From an uncultured Ectothiorhodospiraceae bacterium (GTDB lineage Bacteria; Pseudomonadota; Gammaproteobacteria; Nitrococcales; Nitrococcaceae), in assembly GCA_913055565.1 (NCBI GenBank), contig CAJXKP010000012.1, positions 1-64,000 of the forward strand: 64,000 bases of DNA, read 5' to 3'. This document shows positions 17,131 through 26,459 of this stretch, piece by piece. Under the pieces are notes generated by a model that saw only the letters and a program-made list of their open reading frames with translations, searched no databases and was not told the DNA's origin. Numbering within the stretch: position 1 is the first letter of the stretch; each line of letters opens with the position of its first letter. The translations under genes and the position numbers were made by a program.

Positions 17131-18096
17131 TCAGAGGCCGTCGTCGGGTGTCGGCAACGCCGCGTAGGCGCCGTAACGCGCCGCGGCAAAGGCGCCGCAA
17201 CGGGTGGCGAACTGGAGGGCATCGCTCAGTGCGGCCTGGTTGGCGAGCCAGGCATCGAGCTCCGCGCCGGTTGCCAAGGCACTGGCGAGCCGGGCGAGCA
17301 GACCGCCAACAAACGCATCACCGGCGGCCGTGGTATCGACGACGGCCACGGCGGGCGGTGCCACGGTGCCGTCCTGGTTGGGGGTGACGTAGCGAACCGG
17401 GTTGCTGCCATCGGTGATCACGATCAGCCGCACCCCGACCTCTAGCAGCTCGGCGAGGATCGCGTCTTCGCCCGTCCCGGCATAGAGGGCATTCAGCTCC
17501 TCGCGGCTCATCTTCACGATGTCGGCGCTCGTCAGGCAGCGCCAGATCGCCTCAGGCGCCTCCTGAGGCCGAGGCCAGAGGTTGGCCCGGTAGTTAACAT
17601 CCATGCTGCGCAGGCAACCCTGATCGCCGGCCCGTGCGAGGAGGGCATGGGTGGTCGCCTCGATAGCCGGCTCGGTGAGGGTGTTCGAGCAGATATGGAA
17701 GACGCCGCCCCGGGCGAGGAGTGATTCGGGTGCTTGTTCGGCGCGATACAACAGGTCCGCGGTGGCGTTGCGGTAGAAGCTGAAGCGGCGCTCGCCGCGG
17801 CTGTCGTGGGCGACGAACGCGAGCGGCGTCGCGGCGTGGTTGCTGTATGCCAGTGGCTCGGTATTAACCCCGTGCTGGCGCAGGGTGTCGGCGATCATGT
17901 GCCCGAAAACGTCGTCACCGACCTGACCCAGGAACCAGGTGGGCGCGCCGAGCCGGGCAGTGGCAACGGCCACGTTGGCCGGGGCCCCGCCGGGGTAGGG
18001 GATGAAGGCGCGCGGCGGCGCGCCGTCGGGGCAATCCGCCGGGTAGTCCGGCATCATGTCGATCAGGGCCTCGCCAAAACTTATGATGTTTAGCAT
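17131..18096 (-). CDS. PfkB-family fructokinase
   Basis: 321-residue cytoplasmic ribokinase-fold sugar kinase. Family signatures: ISFGEALIDMMPDY at the start, YPGGAPANVAVATARLGAPT for sugar binding and the C-terminal DTTAAGDAFVGG anion hole with the catalytic Asp. The length and GEALIDM start fit fructokinase (ATP + D-fructose to fructose 6-phosphate). It is divergent from the mannitol/sorbitol transporter operon, whose dehydrogenase makes fructose; in Pseudomonas fluorescens the equivalent gene is mtlZ. The shared 358-base upstream region holds a candidate operator (18327-18362), so both sides may be controlled together. Confidence 0.9.
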   Translation of the reverse strand: MLNIISFGEALIDMMPDYPADCPDGAPPRAFIPYPGGAPANVAVATARLGAPTWFLGQVGDDVFGHMIADTLRQHGVNTEPLAYSNHAATPLAFVAHDSRGERRFSFYRNATADLLYRAEQAPESLLARGGVFHICSNTLTEPAIEATTHALLARAGDQGCLRSMDVNYRANLWPRPQEAPEAIWRCLTSADIVKMSREELNALYAGTGEDAILAELLEVGVRLIVITDGSNPVRYVTPNQDGTVAPPAVAVVDTTAAGDAFVGGLLARLASALATGAELDAWLANQAALSDALQFATRCGAFAAARYGAYAALPTPDDGL

Positions 18097-18454
18097 AACG
18101 GCTAGTCAGCCTTGTTGACCCCGGCTCGTGGTTGGTGCCTGCGCCGTCGTGAGGCGGCCTAAGACTGCTTCGATCGCCGTGGAACGGCCTGGCCGCGACG
18201 CTCTTAGGGCCGTATCGACGGCGGCCTCAAACGCCCCCAACCCTACCGAATCGCTTCGGCCCTCGGGCACTCGCGTGCTCATGCCTCGATGCTTCCCCAG
18301 CAGTGCGCCGCCGTTTTCCCATCGGGTTGAATATAAGTTTATCCGGGTATACAACTGTTCAAAAGAGAAGAGCTAATAAAAGCTGGCTAGCTGGCCGGTA
18401 GCAGCGGATTGGGGCTGCTGGTCGGTCGGAAGGCAACCAAGGGGAGGACGACGA
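18097..18454. other. Divergent promoter region, fructokinase / mannitol transporter
   Basis: 358 bases without a gene. It holds the dyad at 18327-18362, listed separately, 93 bases before the transporter start. Between 18110 and 18320 I see only GC-rich sequence with scattered short inverted repeats. Confidence 0.6.
18327..18362. promoter_or_regulatory. Candidate operator/promoter: 36-base imperfect dyad
   Basis: The 36 bases are symmetric about a central CC|GG: the ends are TTGAA and TTCAA, and GT.TA.CC mirrors GG.TA.AC inside, with 12 of 18 base pairs matching. A TTGAAT (18327-18332) and a TATACA (18348-18353), 15 bases apart, sit inside as a rightward core-promoter-like pair, and the symmetry offers similar boxes leftward. 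Embedded ACAACTGT (18351-18358) recurs, inverted, in the other divergent region at 26308-26315. A SorC/DeoR-type regulator encoded in the island is the natural candidate to bind here. This is inference. Confidence 0.5.
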
Positions 18455-19774
18455 ATGAGCTACGGTAAACGTCTTGCTGGCGTCGCGGCGCTGGCGCTCG
18501 GTTTGGGGGTAGGGGCAACAGCCCAGGCCGTCGAGATAACGATCGCCACCGTTAACAACGCGGACATGATCCGCATGAAGAACCTGTCCGATCAGTTCGA
18601 GAAAAAGTATGCCGACATCGAACTCGACTGGGTGGTGCTCAATGAGAACACCCTGCGCCAGCGGGTGACACAGGACATCGCCACGGGGGGCGGTCAGTTC
18701 GATGTCATGATGATCGGGACCTACGAGGTGCCGATCTGGGCCGAGAAGGGCTGGCTCAATGAGCTCGATTTCTCTGACTCCTACGATGTCGGCGATCTGC
18801 TGGACCCCATCCGCAAAGGGCTGTCGTACGAGGGTGATATGTACGCCGCGCCCTTCTACGGTGAGTCCACGATGACCATGTATCGCCAGGACCTCTTCGA
18901 TGAGGCGGGGTTGTCCATGCCGGCCAACCCGACCTGGGGCGATATCTACGAGCGGGCGCAGCAGCTGCACAAGCCGGACGACGATCAGTTCGGTGTCTGC
19001 CTGCGAGGCAAGCCCGGCTGGGGCCAGAACGCGGCCCTGGTAAGTACCATGGTGAATAGCTTTGGTGGGCGCTGGTTCGACATGGACTGGCAGCCGCAGT
19101 TGGATACGGCGGCCTGGCATCATGCGGTCAGCTTCTACGTCGATCTGCTGGGCAACTACGGCCCGCCGGGTGCGTCCAGCAACGGCTTCAACGAGAACCT
19201 GTCTCTGTTTAGCGGCGGCAAGTGCGCCATGTGGGTGGATGCCACCGTGGCCGCCGGCATGGTGACCGATCCCGAGTCGAGCCAGGTCGCGGATGAGGTG
19301 GCTTTCGCGCAGGCGCCGCACGCGGTTACCGAAAAGGGCTCGAAATGGCTCTGGTCCTGGGCGCTAGGTATCCCGTCGAGCACCCAGAAGCCGGAAGCGG
19401 CGCAGAAGTTCGTCGCTTGGGCGACCTCCAAGGAATACACACGCCTAGTAGCCCAGAAAGAGGGCTGGCGTAATGCTCCGCCCGGCACGCGTAAGTCGCT
19501 CTACCAGAACCCGAAGTACCAGAAAGCGGCGCCGTTCGCCGATAAGGTCTTGGATGCCATCCAAGCGGCTCGGCCCCAGGACAGCACGCTCAAGGAGAGC
19601 CCGTACGTCGGGGTGCAGTTTGTCGGCATCTCGGAGTTCCAGGGTATCGGTACCAGCGTCGGCCAGCAGCTTGCGGCGGCGTTGTCGGGCTCGAAGAGCG
19701 TCGAGCAGGTGCTAAAGAGCGCCCAGCGCTCGACCAAGCGCACCATGAAGCGGTCGGGCTACTACGACAACTAA
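18455..19774 (+). CDS. mtlE: Polyol (mannitol/sorbitol/arabitol) ABC transporter binding protein
   Basis: 439 residues, periplasmic family-1 solute-binding protein. Signal peptide MSYGKRLAGVAALALGLGVG ends at AQA|VEIT. The mature part has ITIATVNNADMIRMKNLSDQ, GGQFDVMMIGTYEVPIWAEK, APFYGESTMTMYRQDLFDEA and VGISEFQGIGTSVGQQLAAAL, which resemble SmoE/MtlE-type sugar-alcohol receptors. First gene of mtlE-F-G-K plus dehydrogenase, the same order as the P. fluorescens mannitol/arabitol/glucitol operon. A GGGGAGGACG lies before the ATG. Ligand preference among the three polyols cannot be told. Confidence 0.88.
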   Translation: MSYGKRLAGVAALALGLGVGATAQAVEITIATVNNADMIRMKNLSDQFEKKYADIELDWVVLNENTLRQRVTQDIATGGGQFDVMMIGTYEVPIWAEKGWLNELDFSDSYDVGDLLDPIRKGLSYEGDMYAAPFYGESTMTMYRQDLFDEAGLSMPANPTWGDIYERAQQLHKPDDDQFGVCLRGKPGWGQNAALVSTMVNSFGGRWFDMDWQPQLDTAAWHHAVSFYVDLLGNYGPPGASSNGFNENLSLFSGGKCAMWVDATVAAGMVTDPESSQVADEVAFAQAPHAVTEKGSKWLWSWALGIPSSTQKPEAAQKFVAWATSKEYTRLVAQKEGWRNAPPGTRKSLYQNPKYQKAAPFADKVLDAIQAARPQDSTLKESPYVGVQFVGISEFQGIGTSVGQQLAAALSGSKSVEQVLKSAQRSTKRTMKRSGYYDN

Positions 19775-19848
19775 GCTCTGACCCTGAGGCGGCCGCGGTG
19801 ATGACCGTGGCCGCCGTGACGCGCTCGGCGACTTGAGGGTGATACCCA

Positions 19849-20724
19849 ATGGCGATATCGCGCGAACGGCTCGTGGGCGTGGGGGCGACCTCGCCTTCGG
19901 TCGTGATGCTGCTGTTATGGATGGTGGTGCCGCTCGGCATGACCATCTGGTTCTCGCTGCATCGGTATCTGCTGCTACAGCCCGGCAGTTATACCTTAGT
20001 CGGTCTCGAGAATTATGCCTATTTCCTCCAGGACCCGGCCTTCCTGAACGCGTTGTGGAATACGCTGGTTCTGGTGGGCTCTGTTCTGATTATTACGGTG
20101 GTTTTCGGCGTCGCTATCGCGTTGTTGCTCAACCAACCGTTCTGGGGGCAGGGGATCGCGCGGATTCTCGCCATCTCGCCGTTCTTCATTATGCCGACGG
20201 CGAGCGGGCTGATCTGGAAGAACCTGCTGATGGACCCCAATTCGGGGTTCATTAGCTGGGCGATGAAATCGCTCAGTCTGGAACCGATCGTGTGGTTCTC
20301 CAACTGGCCACTGTTGTCGATCATTCTGATTGTCGCGTGGCGCTGGTTGCCGTTCGCGACGCTTATCCTGCTGACGGCGCTGCAATCGCTCGACGAGGAG
20401 CAGCGTGAGGCGGCCCAGATGGATGGCGCCCGCCCCATTCCCTATTTCCTCTACATCATCCTGCCGCACCTCGCCCGTGCGATTACGGTGGTGGTTCTCA
20501 TCGAGATGATCTTCCTGCTGGTGGTCTTCGCCGAGATCTTCGTGACGACCAGCGGCGGACCAGGCAGTGAGAGCACGAACCTGGCCTTTATGATCTACAA
20601 GCAGGCGTTGCTGCAGTTCGATGTCGGCGGCGCTTCAGCGGGGGGCGTGATCGCGGTCGTCCTGGCGAACATCATCGCCATCTTCCTGGTGCGATTAATC
20701 GGCAAGAACCTGGACGAGGAGTAA
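19849..20724 (+). CDS. mtlF: Polyol ABC transporter permease 1
   Basis: 291 residues, inner-membrane permease of the MalF/UgpA type with six core helices. The EAA loop is visible as EEQREAAQMDGARPIPYFLYIILPHL, the site that docks with the ATPase (split: EEQREAAQMDGA, then FLYIILPHL). Other family features are WFSLHRYLLLQPGSYTLVGL near the N-terminus and VTTSGGPGSESTNLAFMIYK before the last helices. It sits 74 bases after the binding-protein gene and 2 bases before the second permease gene. Confidence 0.9.
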   Translation: MAISRERLVGVGATSPSVVMLLLWMVVPLGMTIWFSLHRYLLLQPGSYTLVGLENYAYFLQDPAFLNALWNTLVLVGSVLIITVVFGVAIALLLNQPFWGQGIARILAISPFFIMPTASGLIWKNLLMDPNSGFISWAMKSLSLEPIVWFSNWPLLSIILIVAWRWLPFATLILLTALQSLDEEQREAAQMDGARPIPYFLYIILPHLARAITVVVLIEMIFLLVVFAEIFVTTSGGPGSESTNLAFMIYKQALLQFDVGGASAGGVIAVVLANIIAIFLVRLIGKNLDEE

Positions 20725-20726
20725 TC

Positions 20727-21554
20727 ATGGTCAATCAGGCGCGCTGGCAACGCGTCGGCTGGGGGGTGGCCGCCTGGCTGGTCGCGCTGCTGATGTTCTT
20801 CCCGATCTACTGGATGATCATGACCAGCTTCAAGACCGAGGCAGCGGCGGTGAGCACACCGCCGAGCATCGTTCCGATGGAGCCGACGCTGCAGAACTAC
20901 GAAACGGTCTTCGAGCAGAGCGACTATTTCCGTTTCGCCTGGAATTCGGTGGTGATCTCCCTGGGCTCGACGATGCTGGGGCTGCTGGTGGCGGTGCCGG
21001 CCGCCTGGGCCATGGCCTTCATACCGAGTAAGCGGACCAAGCCGACTCTATTGTGGATGCTGTCGACCAAGATGTTGCCGCCCGTCGGCGTGTTGGTCCC
21101 GATCTATCTACTCTTCAGGGACTGGGGCCTGCTCGACACGCTGTTCGGGCTCACTGTGGTGCTGATGCTCATGAATCTGCCCATCATCGTCTGGATGCTC
21201 TATACCTATTTCCGCGAGATCCCCAAGGACATCCTGGAGTCGGCCCGCATGGAGGGGGCCGGATTGTGGCAGGAGGTGGTCTATATCCTATTGCCGATCT
21301 CGCTGGGAGGGATCGCCTCGACCGTGCTTCTGAACGTGATCCTGGCGTGGAACGAGTCCTTCTGGTCGCTGAACCTGACGTCCTCGGACGCCGCGCCGCT
21401 GACGGCGTTCATCGCCTCATACACCAGTCCGGAGGGGTTGTTCTGGGCCAAGCTGTCCGCGGCGTCCACGCTCGCGATCGCGCCCATTCTGATCCTTGGC
21501 TGGTTTAGTCAAAAGCAGTTGGTCCGCGGTATGACCTTCGGTGCGGTCAAATGA
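20727..21554 (+). CDS. mtlG: Polyol ABC transporter permease 2
   Basis: 275 residues, MalG/UgpE-type permease. Visible: FPIYWMIMTSFKTEAAAVST after helix 1, VPAAWAMAFIPSKRTK, the EAA loop in ILESARMEGAGLWQEVVYI, and the C-terminal VRGMTFGAVK typical of MalG-like proteins. It begins two bases after the stop of the first permease and pairs with it to form the membrane channel. Confidence 0.9.
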   Translation: MVNQARWQRVGWGVAAWLVALLMFFPIYWMIMTSFKTEAAAVSTPPSIVPMEPTLQNYETVFEQSDYFRFAWNSVVISLGSTMLGLLVAVPAAWAMAFIPSKRTKPTLLWMLSTKMLPPVGVLVPIYLLFRDWGLLDTLFGLTVVLMLMNLPIIVWMLYTYFREIPKDILESARMEGAGLWQEVVYILLPISLGGIASTVLLNVILAWNESFWSLNLTSSDAAPLTAFIASYTSPEGLFWAKLSAASTLAIAPILILGWFSQKQLVRGMTFGAVK

Positions 21555-21604
21555 CGCGATCGATCAACGGGCCCACTTAGACAAAGCCGAGGAGGAGTCA
21601 CGCT

Positions 21605-22717
21605 GTGGGCAGCATTACCTTGAACGGCGTTAGTAAGGCATTCGGAGAGACCAACGTCATTCGGGACGTTAATCTGACCATCGAGGAGCGCGACTTCGTC
21701 GTCTTCGTCGGGCCATCCGGCTCGGGCAAGTCGACACTGCTCCGGCTGGTGGCTGGGTTGGAGGACGTCACCAGCGGCCGGATCGAGATCGATGGCCGCG
21801 ATGTGACCGCGACACCGCCCGCCCGCCGTAACCTCGCGATGGTCTTCCAGAGCTACGCCCTGTATCCGCACATGAGCGTGCGCAACAACATGGCGTTCGG
21901 GTTGAAGATGGCCAAGGAGGATAAGGCGGTCATCGAGCAGAAGGTCAACGAGGCCGCGCGGATCCTGGAGCTGACCGACTACCTCGACCGGCGGCCGGCG
22001 GCGCTATCAGGGGGCCAGCGTCAGCGCGTTGCCATCGGCCGGGCCATTGTGCGGGATCCAACGGCCTTCCTGTTCGATGAGCCGCTGTCCAATCTGGACG
22101 CCGCGCTACGCGTCCAGATGCGCCTGGAGATCGCGCGCCTGCATCAGGCCCTGGGGGCGACCACGGTCTACGTAACCCATGATCAGATCGAGGCCATGAC
22201 CCTCGCTAATCGCATCGTCGTCCTGCGCGACGGGGTCGCGGAACAGGTCGGCTCGCCACTGGCGCTCTACCACCACCCCGTCAATCGGTTCGTCGCCGGT
22301 TTCATCGGGTCACCGACCATGAACTTCCTGCCGGCGACATTGGGCGCCGCCGACGACAATGGTGTCTCGGCGTGGGTGGGTGACACGGAGGTGCCTGTGG
22401 CCGTTGACGCCAGCGGCCACGAGGAGGGCGAGGCAGTAACCCTGGGGATTCGGCCAGAACACTTGCTCACCAGCGGCGATAGCGGCCTACCGACACTCAG
22501 CGGCGAGGTACAGGTGTTCGAGCGCCTGGGTGGTATTACCTACATCTATCTCCGGCTCAGCGACGGCGAGGTCCTCACCGTTGAGGCCCCCGGCGATATC
22601 GCGGTCAAGGTCGGTGACCGGCGGTCTGTCGGCATAGACGGTATCAATTGCCATCTATTCGCGCCGGATGGCCAGACATTGCCAGCACTACGGCGGCATC
22701 CCCTAGCCACTGAGTGA
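21605..22717 (+). CDS. mtlK: Polyol ABC transporter ATPase
   Basis: 370 residues, MalK/UgpC-type ATPase. Walker [11 protein letters not shown]-loop [17 protein letters not shown], signature LSGGQRQR, Walker [15 protein letters not shown] and the switch His in [10 protein letters not shown] are present. The C-terminal 130 residues form the OB-like regulatory domain ([29 protein letters not shown]). The start is a GTG with GAGGAG upstream. Gene names follow P. fluorescens mtlEFGK; in other species mtlK denotes the dehydrogenase. Confidence 0.9.
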   Translation: MGSITLNGVSKAFGETNVIRDVNLTIEERDFVVFVGPSGSGKSTLLRLVAGLEDVTSGRIEIDGRDVTATPPARRNLAMVFQSYALYPHMSVRNNMAFGLKMAKEDKAVIEQKVNEAARILELTDYLDRRPAALSGGQRQRVAIGRAIVRDPTAFLFDEPLSNLDAALRVQMRLEIARLHQALGATTVYVTHDQIEAMTLANRIVVLRDGVAEQVGSPLALYHHPVNRFVAGFIGSPTMNFLPATLGAADDNGVSAWVGDTEVPVAVDASGHEEGEAVTLGIRPEHLLTSGDSGLPTLSGEVQVFERLGGITYIYLRLSDGEVLTVEAPGDIAVKVGDRRSVGIDGINCHLFAPDGQTLPALRRHPLATE

Positions 22718-22799
22718 CGAGTGGCGCGGCCTGGTTGCCGATAGCGGGCCCCATGGCGGGCGGCGTGGGTTGATTGATGAGTGATGAGGTGAAGACAGC

Positions 22800-24278
22800 A
22801 TGGCAACGCGTCTGTCACAGAGAACGCTGGAGCGATTCGGCGCCGCTGGGGCCTTGCCGGGTTATGACCGAACGAGGCTAACGCCGGGCGTGCTGCACGT
22901 GGGCGTCGGTAATTTCCATCGGGCCCACCAGGCCGTCTATCTCGACGAGTTGTTCGCTCTGGGGGGTGATTTGAGCTGGGGCATCGTGGGCGCGGGGGTG
23001 ATGCCCGGTGATGCCGCCATGCGGGACGAGTTGGCGGCCCAGGACTGGTTGTATTCGGTGACCGAGGAAGACGCGGACGGTCAGCGGATGCGCATTGTTG
23101 GCTCGCTAACGGATTTCCTGCCAGTAGCGAGCGGTCACCGTCCCATGCGCGAGGCCATGGTCGACCCTGCGATCCGGATCGTCTCGCTTACGGTTACCGA
23201 GGGTGGCTACTACATGGATCCGTCCAAGGGCGGTTTCGACGCCGATCATCCCGATATCCAAGCGGATATAGCCCATCCCGGGCAGCCAACGACGGTATTC
23301 GGTGCCATCGTTGCCGGACTGCGCGCCCGCCGCAGCGCCGGGCAGCCGCCGTTCACCGTAATGAGCTGCGACAACATCCCGCATAACGGGTACGTGACGC
23401 GCGAGGTCATTACCGGTGTTGCTCAGGGCCAGGACCCCGAGCTCGCGGCTTGGATCGCGGCCAACGTGGCCTTCCCCAACGCCATGGTGGACCGCATCAC
23501 CCCTGCCACCGGTGCGGCGCGCCGGGAACGGCTCGAGCGAGACTACGGCCTGACGGATGCTCGGCCCGTATTCTGTGAGCCGTTCCGCCAGTGGGTGCTG
23601 GAGGACAATTTCCCGGCGGGCCGGCCGGTGCTGGAGCGGGTCGGTGTTCAGTTCGTCACGGATGTCGCGCCCTACGAGTTGCTCAAGCTGCGCGTGCTCA
23701 ATGGCGGCCACGCAACCATCGCCTATGCCGCCGGCCTACTGGATATCGAGTACGTCCATGACGCCATGGCCGATGACCGGGTGGCCGGTTTTCTCGATGC
23801 GATGGCACGCCATGAGGTGCTGCCCGTCGTACCGGCACTGCCCGACATGTCGCCCAGCGATTACCTGGCGACCTGCCAGCATCGCTTCGCCAACCCGTGC
23901 CTGGGCGATACGGTGCGTCGGCTCTGTCACGATGGCTCGGGGCGCCAGCCCAAGTTCATCGTACCGACCATTCAGGAGAACCTGGCCGCGAATCGCTCCA
24001 TTGCGGGACTGGCCCTGGAATCGGCCTTGTGGTGTCGCTACTGCGCCGGCACCACGGATAGTGGCGCGGCGATCGAGCCCAACGACCCCCGCTGGGCGCG
24101 CCTCAATGAACGCGCTCTGGCGGCCAGGAGCGATCCCTCGATCTGGCTCGCCATGGGCGATGTCTACGGCGATATTGGCTCGGATGAGCGATTCGCCAGC
24201 GCCTTCGCCGGGTGGTTGGAGCGGTTATGGCGCGATGGCACGGATGCGACCTTGCGCGCTTACCTGAGTGGCTCCTGA
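22800..24278 (+). CDS. mtlD: Mannitol/D-arabitol/sorbitol 2-dehydrogenase
   Basis: 492 residues, NAD-dependent polyol-specific long-chain dehydrogenase, cytoplasmic. It oxidises D-mannitol and D-sorbitol to fructose or sorbose-type ketoses, and D-arabitol to D-xylulose. Family features: VLHVGVGNFHRAHQAVYLDE (nucleotide-binding start), WGIVGAGVMPGD, SLTVTEGGYYMDPSKGGFDA, NIPHNGYVTREVI, and YELLKLRVLNGGH carrying the catalytic Lys and metal-free active-site Asn/His. Last polyol gene of the mtlEFGK operon before the small kinase gene. The name follows P. fluorescens and is not the E. coli mannitol-1-phosphate enzyme. Confidence 0.92.
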   Translation: MATRLSQRTLERFGAAGALPGYDRTRLTPGVLHVGVGNFHRAHQAVYLDELFALGGDLSWGIVGAGVMPGDAAMRDELAAQDWLYSVTEEDADGQRMRIVGSLTDFLPVASGHRPMREAMVDPAIRIVSLTVTEGGYYMDPSKGGFDADHPDIQADIAHPGQPTTVFGAIVAGLRARRSAGQPPFTVMSCDNIPHNGYVTREVITGVAQGQDPELAAWIAANVAFPNAMVDRITPATGAARRERLERDYGLTDARPVFCEPFRQWVLEDNFPAGRPVLERVGVQFVTDVAPYELLKLRVLNGGHATIAYAAGLLDIEYVHDAMADDRVAGFLDAMARHEVLPVVPALPDMSPSDYLATCQHRFANPCLGDTVRRLCHDGSGRQPKFIVPTIQENLAANRSIAGLALESALWCRYCAGTTDSGAAIEPNDPRWARLNERALAARSDPSIWLAMGDVYGDIGSDERFASAFAGWLERLWRDGTDATLRAYLSGS

Positions 24279-24341
24279 TGATCGCTTCGGTGCCGCGCCC
24301 GGACCGCCGCTCGACCGCTTTGAGCCGGATGGCGGCCCACC

Positions 24342-25022
24342 ATGGCTGAGACTAACGCGGCCCTTAATGCCGACGTGGTCGCCCAGGCGCGCGCCCGCTA
24401 TGACGACGACCGGCGCCGTCTCCTGGGCGTGGTCGGCGCTCCCGGGGTGGGCAAGTCCACGTTCGCCGACATGCTCGCCGCCGAGTTGGGACGCGGGGCT
24501 GTGGTCGTGCCGATGGACGGCTTCCACCTCGCGAACGCGGCGCTGCAACGCCTGGGCCGAAGTGATCGCAAGGGGGCACCGGATACCTTAGATGGCGCGG
24601 GTTATCTGGCGCTGGTTCGACGGCTCGGCGAATCAGCGCCCGAAGAAACCGTCTATGCACCCGCATTCCACCGCGATATCGAGGAGCCTATCGCCGGCTC
24701 CATCGAGATTGCCCCGGAAACAAGGCTGGTGATCCTAGAGGGCAACTACCTCCTGCTGAGGCACTGGCCGTGGGGTGCCATCCCTGAGGCCCTGGATGGG
24801 ACCTGGTATCTCGATATGGACGATGGGCAGCGACGCGAGCGCCTGATCGCGCGCCACAGGCGTTTCGGCATGGCCGAGGGCGCCGCCCGGGATTGGGCGG
24901 CGACCGTCGACGAGCCCAACGCCCGACTCATCGCTAGCAGGCGCGAGCGGGCGACTCGGGTGCTGCCTTGGTGCGGTGGTGAGGATGGCCAGTTCGTGCT
25001 GACCGCCACCGGGTGGCAATGA
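24342..25022 (+). CDS. Small P-loop kinase, FrcK/pantothenate-kinase-like
   Basis: 226 residues. P-loop GVVGAPGVGKST, VVVPMDGFHLANAALQRLGR, then GAPDTLDGAGYLALV, YAPAFHRDIEEPIAGSIEI and VILEGNYLLL, with a lid RERLIARHRRFGM. This is the nucleoside/sugar kinase family that includes FrcK, encoded in the fructose ABC operon of Sinorhizobium. Its place directly after the mannitol dehydrogenase gene suggests phosphorylation of a sugar or ketose made from an imported polyol. The substrate is unproven. The gene ends 27 bases from the convergent ATPase gene. Confidence 0.82.
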   Translation: MAETNAALNADVVAQARARYDDDRRRLLGVVGAPGVGKSTFADMLAAELGRGAVVVPMDGFHLANAALQRLGRSDRKGAPDTLDGAGYLALVRRLGESAPEETVYAPAFHRDIEEPIAGSIEIAPETRLVILEGNYLLLRHWPWGAIPEALDGTWYLDMDDGQRRERLIARHRRFGMAEGAARDWAATVDEPNARLIASRRERATRVLPWCGGEDGQFVLTATGWQ

Positions 25023-25049
25023 CCTCGTCCGGCCCCGCGGCCACCCTGG

Positions 25050-26195
25050 CTAGCTCGTCGAAGCGGCGGTCGCCACGTTTTCGCTATCGCTAGGGACGGG
25101 GGCCGATCCAGCGGTGAGGGCCATGCCCGAGGCATCGAAGAGATGGCATTGGCGGGCCAGTATGCCTAGAGACACCGTGTCGCCCATCGCCATCTCGGAA
25201 TCACCACCTGCGCGCACCTGGACGGTGTTATCGCCGCCGATCGCGACGTGCGCGAGCGTCTCGCCGCCCAATTGTTCAACAACGGCGATCTCGCCGCCGA
25301 TCGTGAGATCCGAGGCGCGTTGACTGTCCGGCTCGACGAGGTGTTCCGGACGCACCCCGAGCGTAACGGACCGAGCCGATGGCGCCTGCTCGACCGGTAG
25401 GGTGATCTCATGGCCGCCGCCGAAGGTAACCGTGGCCTGGTGGTCGTCGGCAGCCGTAACCTCAGCGTTCAGCAGATTCATCTTGGGCGAGCCGATGAAG
25501 CCGGCGACGAATAGGTTGCGCGGCTGGTGGTAGAGCTCGAGTGGTCCGCCGATTTGCTCCACAACCCCGCCGTTGAGCACGACGATGCGGTCGGCCATGG
25601 TCATGGCCTCAATCTGGTCGTGAGTAACGTAGATCATGGTGGCCTGGAGCCGTCGGTGCAAACGGATCAGTTCCAGCCGCATCTGGACCCGAAGGGCAGC
25701 ATCCAGGTTGGACAACGGCTCGTCGAAGAGGAAGACGTCGGGGTTGCGCACGATGGCGCGACCAATGGCAACGCGCTGGCGCTGGCCACCCGATAGCGAC
25801 CACGGCTTACGATCGAGCTGGTCCTCGATCTGGAGGGTCTTCGCCACCTCGTTAACCCGTTCCCGCACCGCGTCCTTGGGGAGGCGGGCCAGTCGAAGGC
25901 CGAAGGCCACGTTCTCGAAGACCGTCATGTGCGGATACAGGGCATAGCTCTGAAACACCATCGCGACGCCGCGCTTCGCCGGCGGCGTCCGCGTCACGTC
26001 GCGCTCGCCGATTCGGATCTGACCCGCGGAGACCTTCTCCAGACCCGAGATCGTTCGTAGCAGGGTTGATTTGCCGCAGCCGGATGGCCCCACGAAGACC
26101 ATGAACTCGCCGTCGGCGATGTCGATGTCGACGTTATTGAGTACCGGGATATCGCCGAACTGCTTGTGGACCCCGGCTAACTGCACAGCCGCCAT
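25050..26195 (-). CDS. ABC transporter ATPase for the second (ribitol-type) importer
   Basis: 381 residues, MalK/UgpC-type. Walker [10 protein letters not shown] at 36-44, [39 protein letters not shown] and [10 protein letters not shown] are intact, and a C-terminal OB-like regulatory domain follows ([29 protein letters not shown]). The binding protein and both permeases of the second system (26460-29728) lack an ATPase gene of their own. This one is divergent from them across 264 bases, so it is their best partner. It shares its core strongly with the mtlK-type ATPase of the first system; exchange between the two systems is possible. Confidence 0.88.
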   Translation of the reverse strand: MAAVQLAGVHKQFGDIPVLNNVDIDIADGEFMVFVGPSGCGKSTLLRTISGLEKVSAGQIRIGERDVTRTPPAKRGVAMVFQSYALYPHMTVFENVAFGLRLARLPKDAVRERVNEVAKTLQIEDQLDRKPWSLSGGQRQRVAIGRAIVRNPDVFLFDEPLSNLDAALRVQMRLELIRLHRRLQATMIYVTHDQIEAMTMADRIVVLNGGVVEQIGGPLELYHQPRNLFVAGFIGSPKMNLLNAEVTAADDHQATVTFGGGHEITLPVEQAPSARSVTLGVRPEHLVEPDSQRASDLTIGGEIAVVEQLGGETLAHVAIGGDNTVQVRAGGDSEMAMGDTVSLGILARQCHLFDASGMALTAGSAPVPSDSENVATAASTS

Positions 26196-26459
26196 AGCTT
26201 ATCTCCTGTCTTACGCGCGCGGCGTCGTCGGTGACTGGCCGCGACGCGGCCAGAGCATTCGGCCCCTTCGTTTGGCAAATGCACTTGACGGGGCTTACTG
26301 TTAGGTTACAGTTGTTACTAACGACACACAAATATTCAAAGATCGCGGACGGTTCCCTGTTGCCTTTGGGGAACGCGCGAGGTCGAGACAGAGGTGCTGT
26401 CGGCTCGGCGCCATCCCGGTTAGCCGAAGACAGCGCCCATTAGCGGGGAGGAGCAATCG
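26196..26459. promoter_or_regulatory. Divergent promoter region of the second polyol importer
   Basis: 264 bases between divergent ATPase and binding-protein genes. A rightward core-promoter-like pair TTGACG (26285-26290) and TACAGT (26307-26312) is 16 bases apart. It is overlapped by GTTAG...CTAAC arms (about 26300-26322) and by ACAGTTGT (26308-26315), the reverse complement of ACAACTGT in the first divergent region. I read this as an overlapping promoter and operator for an island regulator. Confidence 0.5.
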
